A stretch of DNA of 64,000 bases from Quercus robur. Lineage: Eukaryota > Streptophyta > Magnoliopsida > Fagales > Fagaceae. The translations under genes and the position numbers were made by a program. Below are positions 38,026-50,603 of this stretch, piece after piece. How positions within the stretch are numbered: the stretch's first letter is position 1; each line of letters opens with the position of its first letter. The notes under the pieces are model-generated. The model did no database searches. It saw nothing but the letters and a program-made list of their open reading frames with translations, and was not told where the DNA came from. The DNA lies in assembly GCF_932294415.1 (NCBI RefSeq), contig NC_065541.1, forward strand, positions 52,988,290 to 53,052,289, written 5' to 3'.

Positions 38026-40599
38026 TCAGTGGGATGCCGAAGGCAGCTTCCAAAATTTTTTGGTTGCAACAAGTATTTTTTCTCTCCCGTGTGATTCAGG
38101 TTCTTTCTCATGTATGGTAGCTGTCCATTTAATAGCGCGGGCTATGCGACCTACTTTATCAATAACCTCAGGGGAATCTCTAACCACAACTGTTCCCTGT
38201 GGACGCAAAATTCGATCCATCTCCACCATCAAATCCACAAGGCTACACCTGCAATGAGCACAGGCACTTAAACTTTAATTACAGAAAAGCAACCTATCAA
38301 GTTCTTTGAACAAATAGAGGTTAACATCTCCTTTGGATTGAAGAGAAATCTTGTTGCACTTGCATGGATTCAGCTCTTAGAAACCGGCATGGATAAGGTG
38401 TAGAAACAAGCATATTCAGAAAGGACTTCTAGAGAGAGAAAATTTAAGTTGCATGGTGGCTCACAAATATATGCACATTATACCATTTTTTAGTAAACAG
38501 TATTATATTTTTATGATACAGATGAGAGATGTAATGATTGCATAAATTTCAAGTTCTGCACATACAAACCTTTCATAGGACAAAAGCCCAGTTAATAGCC
38601 CATGGGGATAATAACTTGCGATTTTATCAAGGAATATAACAGATTACAATGCATAACATATATAGCCAAAGAGCTCTAGCTCAATGATACAAACCTTTCA
38701 TAGGACAAAAGCCCAGTTAATAGCCCATGGGGATAATAACTTGCGATTTTATCAAGGAATATAACAGATTACAATGCATAACATATATAGCCAAAGAGCT
38801 CTAGCTCAATGGCACCTTCTCCTCCCCCCCCCCCCCCCCCCCCCCAACCCCCCAAAAAAAAGAAAAGAAATATTAATAATAAATAAAGGGTATAGGGTAG
38901 GGCTAGTGGGTTTTGAACCCACAGAGTGTATGTATTTTCTCACCAATAATAAATAAATAAATGCATTACATATAAAATATAAGCAAATAATACAATATTA
39001 ATGACACGAATACTCTAATTTTGATAAAAACATATCAATTTTGTCAAATGAAGCCATATCTACTTCTTGTTCTACTTCAACTAAAACTAAGTTATCTTTA
39101 GGAGCCTTTATTTATAAAAGTTACAACAAAAAGTAGGTTTAAGCCCATGCCTAGGTGCCTTAGCGGTAAGGGAGAGTGCCTAGGCTAATTGTAAACGCAG
39201 AAGTCTCTGTTTTGACTCCTAGCTAGGGAATTTAGGGATTTACCCGATGCATGCTCAGTGGGGGTGAGTAGGCATCCTGGGTTTACCCCTCGAGGATGGT
39301 CCCACTGGCCCATACCTTGAGGGGGTTCCTCGTCATAAAAATAAAAATAAAAAAAATAAAAAGAATAGGTTTAAGCAGCCAAACAATATCATCAACCTAG
39401 CAAAATATCAGGATTTTATTTATTTTTAAGTACTTTTGAATATCACAAAATGTGCTCCATATTACTACATTTTATTATAAATAAATAAAACAAACTCCAA
39501 GGAAGCCAGGAAAAACAGAAAACAGATAAGAAACTAGCAACAAAGGAAGAGGTTATACATTACACATACCTGTTCTTGCCTTGATCTTTTATGAGTGATT
39601 CAATGCCAGCTACATGAATGAGATCATAGGTCCTAGGATATGTTGAGAAAGGCTCACACCTGGAACCATTAATACATTAGTTCATCCATAAAAGTTCTCC
39701 ATGAAGCCATTATAGTTCTAGTAAAATTGATAATGAGTCCAAATCCTACTGAAAATAAAGGATGGAGTTAATATATTTATGAATGGCAGCCATACAAGGT
39801 ATGGGCTTCTTGGGGGGAGGAAAAAAGGATGCCTGGACTGGTAACTTTAGTCCAATTTCAGACAGAGCAACAGGATACGCCAATCAAACCATAAAGGGCA
39901 TGCAGTTCATCACACCAAAAGCTTTTACCTTTCAATGAACCATTGAAACTACCAAAACTTCAAAAGAGTAACAACTTTTAATTTGTGAAGTAGGTCTTTT
40001 GATAACCACTTAGAGTCTACATGAAACAGATCACAGAAGAAGAAATATCTAATGAATGCAATTTCATTGGAATATTGGAAGGTCATAAACTGCCCTCTAC
40101 AGTTACAAATGTGAAATAAAGAATAAGAGGATATAGCAATCAAGCCATAAGGGCTTTTGCAGTTCATTACACCAAAGACTTTCTGTGAACTATTGAAGCT
40201 ATCAAAAGAGTAATGTTGCTAGGCCAATGTGGCTGATGACTGGGAATTGGAAGGTTGCTAGGTTCCAAGGAAAAACGTTCCCTTTGAAAAGAAGGCCTTT
40301 TGATAACTACTTGGAGTGTACATGCAGTGGATCACAGAAGAAGATATATGTAATGAATGCTGTTTCATTGGATTATTGGAAGGTCATAACCTTCCCTCTA
40401 ACAGCTGAAAATGTGAAAATGGAGCTAAAGCAGGACCCCTGACTACAAAGAACGACTCATATAATTTATGTGTACTGGGTGGGAGGGTGGGGCGTTCTTG
40501 AGTTAATTCCATGAAAACAATTCTCCCTTTCCTAAGGATCCATTTTTTGGGACATCACAATCAATTTCATCAAAATCCTAAGGGAATCCAAGTGGTTTG

Positions 40600-40630
<31 letters not shown>

Positions 40631-43600
40631 GGGGGGGGTGGGGGAGGGGGAACATATAATTAACTGTACTATTAAATCTATAAGTCTGGTAAAGGGAATC
40701 CAAGCTGTTTAAACTGCAGAACAGAGCAGATGTGTTGTTTTCTGGAAGATAACTCCAGTGGACCAACAAACCTGGTCTTTTTTTACATGGATTATTTTTT
40801 ATAGATATATTGGCATATTAGAAGATGCGGATATTGGTGAAAATCTCGAGTTAACTAACTCATAAATAACCATAAAGGCAAGAAGGAATTTTACCAGATA
40901 TCAATTCTATCTGCTCCGACACAAAGCAACAGGAGGATCTTGTGTATTACTTCAGGACAATAGCAGCAAGGGCATTTTAACATGTAGCCATTTAAAAATT
41001 GATATGAAATGTTTGATTGTTGATTAATGCATGCTTCTAAAGAAGATACGAGTCATACGATGGTCACTTCATGAGTAATATGAAGAATTCATGAAACTTC
41101 ATCAATTCTAAGAGAGAGGGCCTATTAACAGGAACATATTTTTGAAGGATCAGCAAGACAGTAAAAGTCACTCACCAATCATGGTAGACACCAATAAGGC
41201 CTCTATCATAAATTACTGCCAAAGTTGGCGTCTTGCGAGCAGGTACCACATTCATTACCCACACAGGGTCAGATTTTAGAGCTGCTGCAAAGCCTCCAAA
41301 AAATGCATTCATGTCCATGACGTTGCGTATGGCTGGAGTTCCAAGCTTTATATTTAATGAGTTCTTGTAGTAAGCAACCCGTCTTAACCACCTCCGGGTG
41401 TCAGCCTCATACACATCAATGCCATTTTTCATCTGTGTGGCTCTTGAAGGAACTTTTGTCAGCCTGCTGGGCCACTTTGGAATTGTCCCAACAGCTAGTT
41501 CTCCTTTGGCAGTAGAGGTCCTGCTTACACATTTTTTTAACTTGTAATACCTGCAAAACAATTGAGCTTACTTTTCACAATTCCCAGAAAATCTTTGCAT
41601 ATACAGGCTCCATTGATAATAGCACTGTTTGAAATAAACCAGATAGAAATCCATCGCATACAAGCACAACAGTGTATGGCATGGCAAAAAATAAATTATT
41701 GACCCCTCCACATGCTAAAAAAAATCCTTTCAAATAAGAAAAATTGTTCCAGGACAGTTACCAGGCATAACTTGGGTCATCTGATTCATCACACAACTCT
41801 AAACCAAATTCATTTTGGTTGGGGAGACATGAATCTCCCAGAGGCTTTTTCCAGATGGCTGTGCTTCCTTCTACGACAATGATTTCATAACACAATGATC
41901 TAGCCACAGCCTGCAGATCATCCCATTCCTTGTCTTGATTAGCCCAGCGTACAGGGGGACCAGAGATGACCAGATATCCTCCTGGTCGAAGCAACCGATC
42001 CACTTCGAGGAAATATGTTGCATCTGCAAAGCCAGAATTTTTATGATAAATACAAGTGGCAGGAACTAGCAATAGTGTTATATAGGAGAGACCAAATGTG
42101 ACAAAGAACTCACTATAAGCAGTAAAAGGGACTAAACATCGAGAACAATGCACCAAGTCAAATGAGAATCCTGGAAATGGGAGTCTGCGAGTTCCAAGCA
42201 TAGCAACAAAAGCTGGAATCCCTCTCTCCAGTGCAAACTGTATCTGGGATTTATGTGAATCTCTTGGTGCGAATGACACGGTTAAAATGTCTTCAGCTAG
42301 CAGATACCCCCCAAAACTGGCCACCTGCACGAGGATGAGATTTTATGATCTAAAAAGTATAAATTCTAGTAAGGTCTCAGAGAGATACAGGAATTAAGCT
42401 CCTACCCCGCAACCCATATCGAGAGCAGTCCTTATAGTGCCACCACTTATAGGGATATATTGTCCAAGCTTTTCAATATAAGGTACTGCACCCTCTGGGA
42501 ACATTGTGCCACCACCAGGGAAAATGAAGTATGGACCTTCCAGTTTCATCCATCCCTGATGACCTTTCCTTTCTGCAATTTTGTTGTGTGGCATGTTGCT
42601 ATGCCATACCTGCACAAGCAGTCAACAATACTTCAGGATAAATGAATAGAGTAACTAATGAATTTCTGACAAAATATTGGCATCATACATCAGTCTTGGC
42701 ATTTGAAACAATATGGAACAAATAATCTTATATTGAGCACCAATGTATGCAAATTATTTCTTGCATGTAGATTGTTTCCAAGAAGAAAACCAAACACTAC
42801 TTCACGTAAAAAAAAAAAAAAAAATCTGATAATTTTCTTGTGAGCAATCCAAATATGGCTACTTTGTCCATCACCATACTCAAAATCCCAGTTGAAGATT
42901 GACTTTCAAATTTAAGAACATAAGATCCAAGCATGAGCTGAGTTTCACCAGGTTACAATATCTAATTAAGATTGACAATCCTCAATACTTATTTATAATG
43001 ATACTCCTTTTGTTACTATTTAAGCATTATAGGGGCTAGATTTTTCTAGCCTATCCACAATTCAAGTGAGAACCTCAATGAATCAATTTCAAGGTTTGTT
43101 GAGCATTTTTCTAATTGGTAACTTAAACATGTACCTAGTAAGTCTCGAACCCACTACCTTACCTTGCATCCAAAATTTATGAGGAAGCGTCATTTGAGCC
43201 CAAGGTCATTGTCTCAAAGTTTGTTGAGCATTTGTGTTTGAAGCCTTAAAATCTCTATCTATCTATCTATCTAAATTATAACTAAGACCCTAGACTATCT
43301 CCATCACCTCTTCTAAAGTGAGGTTTTTTCAAATTCTAGTGACATCCAGTTTATACTTGTTACACCATCAGGAAAACAATAAATCCCATTACTACTTCTC
43401 TGATACTTTTTGTTTTTTAAAGATAGATAGTTACAATCTTGGAAACATCAGGAGGAGTCAGTCGAGTTAATATATTATCATTAAATCCACATCTTATGCA
43501 TTCAATAAAACATCACATGTACTTTTACTTAACAACCTAAAATTCCAAGCTTTAGATCAAAACAACAAAAAAAGTCATTACCTTGTGCAAGCTTTCGGGC

Positions 43601-44007
43601 CACGGCACCGGAATTTCGTACCCTTTAGGAGGTGGGATTAGACAAAGCGGCGTGTCGTCCGGTAGAGGACAATGTCGTTCTCTATAGAAGTTCATTTCTC
43701 TGCTCAACTGGCTGTTCCTCCTTGGGTCCTCACATGGCATGTGGTCCACTGAGTCTGCAGAGCAAGCCTCGATGGTGACCGGCTGAGTCCCCAGCTCCAC
43801 CAACGCCGCGAGGCGGTGGCGCTGACCTGGATCGGAGGTGGAGAGGAGGAGGGCTTGGCGTCCCGATGCGGCCATAGAGTCCCCTAAGGGAGTGAAGACT
43901 AGCAGTAAGAAGATGAAAACGATGGCAAAGAACGCGGCCGAGACTAAGTCCAAGAGTCGCCATTGTCTGGGGCTTCGTTTCGATATGGGCAGATTTAGAT
44001 GACCCAT
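38026..44007 (-). CDS. QUA3: Putative Golgi pectin methyltransferase, PMT13/QUASIMODO3-type
   Basis: This is a type II Golgi membrane protein of the plant S-adenosylmethionine-dependent putative methyltransferase family (DUF248). QUA3 is linked to homogalacturonan methylation. Seven exons on the minus strand are 44007-43582, 42609-42406, 42324-42114, 42023-41762, 41550-41176, 39659-39570 and 38248-38026. All junctions are GT-AG, phases agree and the product is 596 residues. A transmembrane anchor lies at about residues 18-40. The AdoMet motif ALDMGCGVASFGG is near 204-216; LLRPGGYLVISGPP, NVMDMNAFFGGFAAAL and MDRILRPQGTVVVRDSPE follow. The C-terminus, KFWKLPSASH, matches the family. An in-frame ATG at 44025 would add six residues; I chose 44007 because MGHLNLP matches the conserved N-terminus. 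The introns carry a SINE and two local duplications. Family assignment is firm; the enzymatic substrate is inferred from the family. Confidence 0.95.
38563..38812 (+). repeat. 125 bp perfect tandem duplication plus C tract, PMT13 last intron
   Basis: Units at 38563-38687 and 38688-38812 both begin TACAAACCTTTCATAGGAC and are essentially identical until the last bases. A run of about 22 C residues follows at 38825-38845, then A runs. The near-identity implies a recent duplication or collapse-prone sequence. Confidence 0.93.
39145..39365 (+). mobile_element. tRNA-derived SINE with target-site duplications
   Basis: A 221 bp insertion is flanked by TAGGTTTAAGC at 39134-39144 and again at 39366-39376. 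It has an A-box-like TTAGCGGTAAGGG near 39160, a B-box-like GTTTTGACTCC near 39210 and an A-rich tail (AAAATAAAAATAAAAA) before the second repeat. These are the hallmarks of a polymerase III SINE. It lies in the last intron of the PMT13 gene, in the opposite orientation to that gene. Confidence 0.85.
39885..40440 (+). repeat. Diverged local duplication in PMT13 intron 5
   Basis: Two segments share blocks in the same order: AGTTCATCACACCAAA/AGTTCATTACACCAAA, CTTTTGATAAC, GATCACAGAAGAAGA (40029 and 40330), AATGAATGC, TTTCATTGGA and TATTGGAAGGTCATAA. The offset is about 250-300 bp with gaps. The open frame at 40227-40442 lies inside copy 2 and matches no family I know. Confidence 0.7.
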
Positions 44008-44775
44008 TTTCTTGGATCTGATCAAATGGGCATCTGGTGATGGGGTTTTGTTGAGTTGGGTTCTTTTTTGTTTTCAGAAAAATCTGAGGACTCTGTTGTT
44101 TTTGGTTGTTAGTGAGAGAGAGAGAGGGAGATTTTTTTGAAGTGTTTTGTAGTATTGGGGTGTGAAGATTTTAGGGGTTAGATGGGGTTGGTGAGATTGA
44201 AGAGATTGTGAGTGTGAGAGGTGGAACTGGAAGCAAATGTTCTTTTATTGTTTTTGGGGTTTGGGGAGAGATACTAGATTTGGGATTGCAGTTTTCACAT
44301 GCACGGTGAGACTGTGTATGTGTATTTATTGAAGTGGTACTCTTTTGTTTTTTGAAGCAGCGGATTTGTTTATTGTAGAATTGTAGTGGGAAATGGCCGA
44401 ATGGGGGGGATATTATAACTATATAGGTTGGTGTAGAGGATTAGATTGACCTGGCTGTGAAGGATCTGTGAGTGAATACTGCAACTCTAAGTGTAATATA
44501 CTAAATTATTACTAATATATATCTACGGCTGTCGAGTGATGGGAATGGCCAGAATAGGAACTTGATGTTGATGATGAGGCTTCGGTTTGATGATGCCAGG
44601 ACAGTGAAGTTTGATGCCTACGCGTGATTTGCTTGCGATTAAAGCTTTAAATTTTTTTTTTTCTTTTATGAAAAGGTTTTTTTTTTCTGCTTCTTGAAAA
44701 CTCAATAGTTGAGAGGGATGAGAAATTTGAACTCTTCTAAGTTAAAACTTAAAACATCAAAATATGTTAATTAGT
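44008..44775. other. Upstream flank of the PMT13 gene
   Basis: On the coding strand this holds CT-rich leader-like sequence (complement of GAGAGAGAGAGGGAG near 44113-44130) and then AT-rich DNA. No second gene is seen before the LINE. I cannot place the transcription start. Confidence 0.4.
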
Positions 44776-47130
44776 TTTTTTTTTGGCAAATGACACTTGA
44801 ATTAAGATTAAGCAACAATAAGTCTGTTACAATAAGCAGCTCCAGCTCTTTCTATAGCCAGTAAATCAACCACCACATCCGGTGGGTTATACAAAAGATG
44901 AACATCAAAATCATGGTTAAGAGTTGCTCCCATGCGGGCAAGGCAGTCAACACAACCATTAGCCTCTCTGAACACGTGTGTCACTGTGTGATTAGGAAAG
45001 GTCGTTATCAGGTTCTTGCAGTCAGTTAAAAGAGGTTCAAGCATTAAATTGACTACTGAGGAATTAGAAACAAGGTGTACAATAAATTCAACATCCATTT
45101 CAATACAAATATTATCAATCCCCAGCTGCTTGGCCATATTCAGTCCATCCTTCAAAGCCCACAGTTTAGTAATAGTACTTGACATGTTTCCAAGTTTTCG
45201 CGTGAAGCCAGCCAACCATTCACCATTACTACACCTCAGTAAGCCACCCCCACCCGCCTTTGTTGGGTTACTAAGCACGGACCTGTCTATGTTGAGCTTT
45301 GTCCAACCTGGGGGGGCAGGGGGGTGGGGGTTTAAGCCATCTCACTTGGACTTGCGTTCTTCTTGGTTTGTTCGGGCCATTGGGGACAATGGCATAGAAC
45401 TCCACACCTTTCTTAATGCAGCAAGTACTTGTGCCCTCCTCAATTTTCCCAATTTGGAAAATAGCCTTATTTCTATGCAGCCATAACGTCCATACCGCTT
45501 GAGGAAAAAGAATTTTCCAAGGCACACGGGGTCTTGGATACATGCTAGTCATTCCACAGTTGTTTTTTAGCCAAGCATCCAAATTCAGCCCAAAGAACTC
45601 CAGATTACCTTCCTCAATTCCCAAATCTTTCCACACAGATTTTGCCACCTTACAATCTCTGAGAGTGTGAAGGATGGATTCGGGACTTTCTCCACACAAC
45701 TCACAAGTTGGGTTAAGATTTAACCCTCTTGAACCAAGCACTTCCTTCGTAGGAACACTACAGTGAGTGCACAACCACAGAAAAAACTTTATTCTAGGTG
45801 AAGTACTTACTTTCCACACCCATTGATGAGGGCTAGTTTCAAGGTTCAAGATGTTAAACCCTTTAGCAATGAGATAGGTAGATTTAAGGGAAAAAGAACC
45901 ATCCTTAGAGAAAGCCCGAACTAGGATGTCCTCTTGGTCTGGGTTTTTAGCCACAGGTATGCCTCTAATTTCTTGCACAATTCCATGAGGAAGAATAAAA
46001 GAGATGTTGTCCATATTATCTAAAAAACTCCTGTCTGATAGCCTCCATCTGCTAAAGGCCCTTCAATTAGATTCCTAAGAGGTCCCGAAGGGAGCCAGTA
46101 GTCATTCCAAAGAAACACTTTATCTCCATTGGCAATGGACCATTTCAAACCCTTATTAAAAACAATACCTCCAACCTTACAAGCTCTCCAAATGCAAGAG
46201 GCGGTCTGCTTGCTTGATTCACCCCTTACGTGTGCCAGGGTAAGGTATTTGTTTGCAAGCATTTGAGCCCAAGGCATGTCCGTGCTAGAGGCAATTCTCC
46301 AAGAAAGCTTAGCCAAGATGGCAGAGTTCCTAGCTTTCATTTCAAAAATTCCAAGACCCCTCAAATCAATCGGATTGGTAACCTTGTTCCAACCAACAAG
46401 GTAGAGCTTTCTCTTTTCCGCAGTAGATCCCCAAAGAAAGTCCCTAGTTAGTTTGTTAACATCCTCACATACCTTAGTCGGAATCTTGTAGCACTGCATA
46501 TTATATTCAGGAATTGAGGAAACTGCTGCCTTTATGAGAACCAATCTTCCCGCCGGTGAATGGCATTTCGATTTCTAGACAGCCAGTTTGGCTTGAACCC
46601 TCTTCACAACAAAGTGGAATTCATTTTGTCTCCTCCCCTTATGAATGATAGGGAACCCGAGGTATTTCCCAAGGTTGTGAGTTTCACCAATGCCAGTTCG
46701 ATTCACAATCTCCCTCCTTTCCTCCGTTGCAACATTAGGCGAGAAATTTTTTTTTGATTTTGCTTTGTTGATTTTAAGACCGGTGAGATTGCAAAATTCA
46801 TCAAGCACATCGACTATAGCTTCAATATTACTCTCATCAGTTTTGGCAAAAAGTAAAAGGTCATCGGTAAAGAAAGTATGTGAGAAGCCCGGACCACTGC
46901 GAGAAGCTTTAATCTTTTTCCAACTTCCCTCTTCGCACTTCCGATTGATAAGGGTGTTCAAAAATTCCATGCATATAATAAAAATGTAAGGGGATATCGG
47001 GTTTTCTTGCCCTAGACCGCGGGACGGGAAAATCTCCCCAATCCGACTCCCATTGAAGAGTAAGGAAGCCAAAGTAGAGGAAATGCAGCTAAGGATTAAC
47101 TCTACAATATCTGGATGGAATTTAACCAAT
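44776..47130 (-). pseudogene. Dead LINE retrotransposon fragment (RT to RNase H), 5' truncated
   Basis: Read on the minus strand, it begins within reverse transcriptase at about 47129 (FHPDIVELILSCISS). The usual GLRQGDP has become GLGQENP, and FTDD is present near 46860. The thumb/connection region (46544-46020) and a zinc-finger linker (CELCGESPESILHTLRDC, near 45675) follow, then an RNase H domain (45278-44808) with NICIEMDVEF and GCVDCLARMG. A TAG stop lies near 46573, another break near 46020 and a one-base frameshift in the C-rich run near 45310. The T run at 44776-44784 is the poly(A) tail in this orientation. It lies downstream of the CSN1 gene and upstream of the PMT13 gene. Confidence 0.9.
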
Positions 47131-47243
47131 TATGATTAAAAAAAAAAATTTACGGTTATAAACAATTTTTTCAATGTTTTTTTTTTCATTATAGATTTTA
47201 TAAAAATTAAAATGTATTTTTTCCATTTCATAATAATTGTTAA

Positions 47244-47820
47244 TGATACTGCACAAAATCAGTAGGCTGAATGTTCCAGGCTTCAATGACTCGCTTGGAA
47301 GACCTGAAAGGAAGAACACACAATCAAAAGGCGACCGGGGTGGACCGACCAAGTACCCTCCGATGATTAAATTAGTTTTGCTCTGGAAAATAAAGTTCCA
47401 AATTTAGAGGAGTCATCTTAGAAAAAACTTACCCTGATTTGATGTAGGCGAGTCCTTATATAAGGGTCTTGGAACAGTTATTTGATTAATAACTTCCCCA
47501 AGATTTGTGGGAATTAGTAAGTTTAGACATAACCTCCAGAATGGCTATGGAAGTTATAACCTCCAATCTTATCCGTTACAACCGCTGCTAGAAGTTAAGC
47601 ATTTGTGAGGAAGTTATGGCGATAAATAAGGATTTTGTTCTCACTGTGGTCTGAATCTTCAACATATGTGGGTAAAATCCATTATTGAGAATTTCCTAAG
47701 TGTCACGTGATCGTCCAGGCATTTTTCCTATGGACGACCTCTTTGAATACTTGGCCATTGGCTCCTGGACAACCCCTATGGACAAGATAGAGATGGTAAT
47801 TATTTTTTGCCTCCCCATCA
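47244..47820 (-). mobile_element. Solo LTR with GTTAA target duplications
   Basis: A 577 bp unit starts TGATACTGCAC and ends CTCCCCATCA, with GTTAA directly on both sides (47239-47243 and 47821-47825). On the minus strand it reads TGATGGGGAGG...AGTATCA and contains a TATATAAGGACTCGCC promoter-like block (complement near 47450-47465) and an ATCGGAGGGTACTTGGTCGG block (complement near 47343-47362), so the minus strand is the likely element sense. No interior or second LTR is present. Confidence 0.85.
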
Positions 47821-47825
47821 GTTAA

Positions 47826-50603
47826 CATTTAGTATACTCATGTTATGAATTGAGAAATAAAAGATAATGTAGTCAATTCGAAATGACTAATTTTCTTAAT
47901 TTGAGAGAGGAAATAGATTTTTTTTTTGGGGTTAATTTTCTGCTTAATTTTCATTAATGCATTCAACATATATAAATAACCAAGAATGAGATAGTCTCAC
48001 CAACAAATCCTAAAATATAGAAACCTATACTATTCTAAAACAAAAGAATTTATTTGAATACAAATGAATAACAATACTAATCAATCTAAGAAGCCTCATT
48101 CTATCACTTATCTAAATTCAAATAATTTATCTAACATCCAGGTCATAACAACCCACTGATTGATGATGCAGGAGATCCCAGTGGTTACTTGTCCAATGAA
48201 TTCTCAAAGACTTGCAAAAACAAGTATACACAAAACTTAAGTTAAAGAGACATTGGTATGGTGTATGGTGCTGCCCCAAGTTCCTCATATGCTTAAGTTA
48301 GCACTCTAATACCATAAAATGAAATGTCAAGTGTTTAGGATTATTATGCATACCTTGCGTTTAGTGTTTATATAAGGTATCTGATTGTTACTTCCAAGAT
48401 TCCCATTAGTTACTTTAGTTGGAATGTTGCATAGATGTTGCTCACTTTTCCGAAAGGATTGTACCTTTCCCAAAGTGAGGACTCATCCATTTTTATTTTG
48501 GACAAAGAATCTTTGAAGTAGGTAAATATAAATTAGAAAAGATGCATCCCATCAATAATGATTGCTCTTTACCAATAGAGTAAGACACAAATTAGTTTCT
48601 TTTAATGTAGGCGAAATTTGAACTCGTCTTTTATTTGATGACAAAAAACTTTACTCGTTAAGTTAATTAGAATCCACTTATTTGTGTGTTTGGGTAGAGA
48701 ATTTGTAAAAAAAAAAAAAATTGAGGTGGAGAGAATTTAAATTTATGTTAAATAAAATTCATTGTTTGTATATGTTATTAGATGAATTTCTAATTTTTAA
48801 AGGGAATTTCAATTGAGAATTGCGGGCTCAAATTTTAGTTTACAAATTATTCCTATACATGTATTATTTCCAAATCTCTCTTCCTCCTCCATCCTTTTTT
48901 TGCTTTCTAAGCATGGTTTGGCCAACTTATTTGCTTAAAGGTGAGACAAAAAGTGACTTAATAAATAAGTTGACCGCAAATATACTGGTCAAACACACCC
49001 CCAATGCTCAATACCGAATTCCCTTTCTCCACATCTAATCTTAATAAAGAACAAATCATCCTTAAACAACCCAAAAATGCTTTAATGCAACTCCACAACC
49101 CTCATTCCAACCACTACTACACCACCTGCCATGACTCGTACCAACTTGCATTCAACTCCAATATCCATCCCTTCATACGAGCGCATGAGACAAAGATTTG
49201 TGTCATTTTCTTATGGTAAAAAGGAACGACCATCGACGAGTTGGATCCTATGAGAGCTTAGACATGGCATCTTCGCTCGAGCAATTCTTACGAATGAATA
49301 GTAATATCTATTAGGCATAGGGTTAAGGTCATTCATAGCATCAAGGTCTTCATTGAGGAGAAAGTATTCCTTGTAACAATCATACTAAGTCAAACCAACT
49401 CTTTTGTTATAATAATTAGTCTTACCAAGTTACCAATTACCTCTTATTCACAAATTGGGCTTGTTACATGCTTGACTTCTTATGATCGCAAGCTATGTTG
49501 GTTGTCGTAAAGGGGCATAAGGTAATGCTTTGGGTTTGCCTATTTTCGTGACAGACAAGTTCAAAACATGAAACTCAAGAAGAGACAGTTCCACTTGGAC
49601 TACACTATATCACACTAGCCATATCAACGTTTCAGATGTGGAACTCGTCTCTTCTCTTCAGCATTTAAAACTCTGCAGCAAATTCAGAATCTGCTTTCTC
49701 CACCAAAGTACTTGCTGCGGCAGGAAGTCCCCTCTGTGATCAACAATGCATGCTAGCAATGACCATGATGACAAAAAAGGCATTACTATACATGTCTGTT
49801 CGAGGAGGAGGAACCATGGGGAGGTAAAACCTCACTTAAATTTTTTAATTTTTTTGGTTTAACCTACTTTCAACCAAAAAATAAACATAAATCAGCAAAA
49901 CACTAAATAAGCCATTGCCAAACATACACAGCCAAAAAAAAAAAAAAAAACATGTTCTACCAGACTCAAGTCTCAATTTGCCTCAACCACTATCAAGCTC
50001 GTCGGAGAACTTTGCCCATCAGAACCATCCTAACAAAAACTAGGCCAGAACTCTTGAACCTACATTTAGTACAGTTGACTAACAATAGCAGTAACCTCAT
50101 CTCTCTCTCTCTCTCTTTTAAAAAAGCATTTGATAGCATGCAAATCAAATGAAAAAAGAACAGAAAATCAAAAGTCAGATTTTTGAACACTCTTTTTATG
50201 GTCTCAAGTTCTGTTCGCACATTCAATCAGAGATCACATTTAATGTGTTTAGTAAGTGTACAAAATATTGCAGGAAAAATCCAAACCAAAAGAGAAAAAG
50301 AAACCATTGAAGAATTAACAGCAGCAGAAAGAACCTTTCATCTCATGGCCGAAGGCTCTGGGAGAGCTTTATAAGATAAATACGAGCATATACAAAACAG
50401 TAACCATTAATATTTATAAATTGTTGGAATAAATTTGTATCCTGGACTCCTGAAAATGCAAATCACCACCAGCACAAAGCCCATCTTGTTTAGGGTATTC
50501 AGAACCCCACTTAATCATACTAAACGACCAAGCACAATTTATAAAAAAAACCTAAAAGAGAAAAGTCTTGGTCATACTACCCTATTCCTTCTGAAACTGA
50601 AAT
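47826..50603. other. Intergenic DNA between the solo LTR and CSN1
   Basis: No gene is seen. AT-rich tracts predominate, with CT runs near 50100-50117 and an A run near 49936-49951. A possible SINE-like remnant on the minus strand near 48590-48670 has a GAGTTCAAATTTC B-box-like motif, but its ends are unclear. The part near 50600 should hold the CSN1 3' UTR. Confidence 0.4.

Noticed and set aside
40227-40442. 71-codon frame in a PMT13 intron as a nested gene
   Set aside because: It lies in one copy of a diverged local duplication. The other copy does not keep the frame, and no domain is recognisable.
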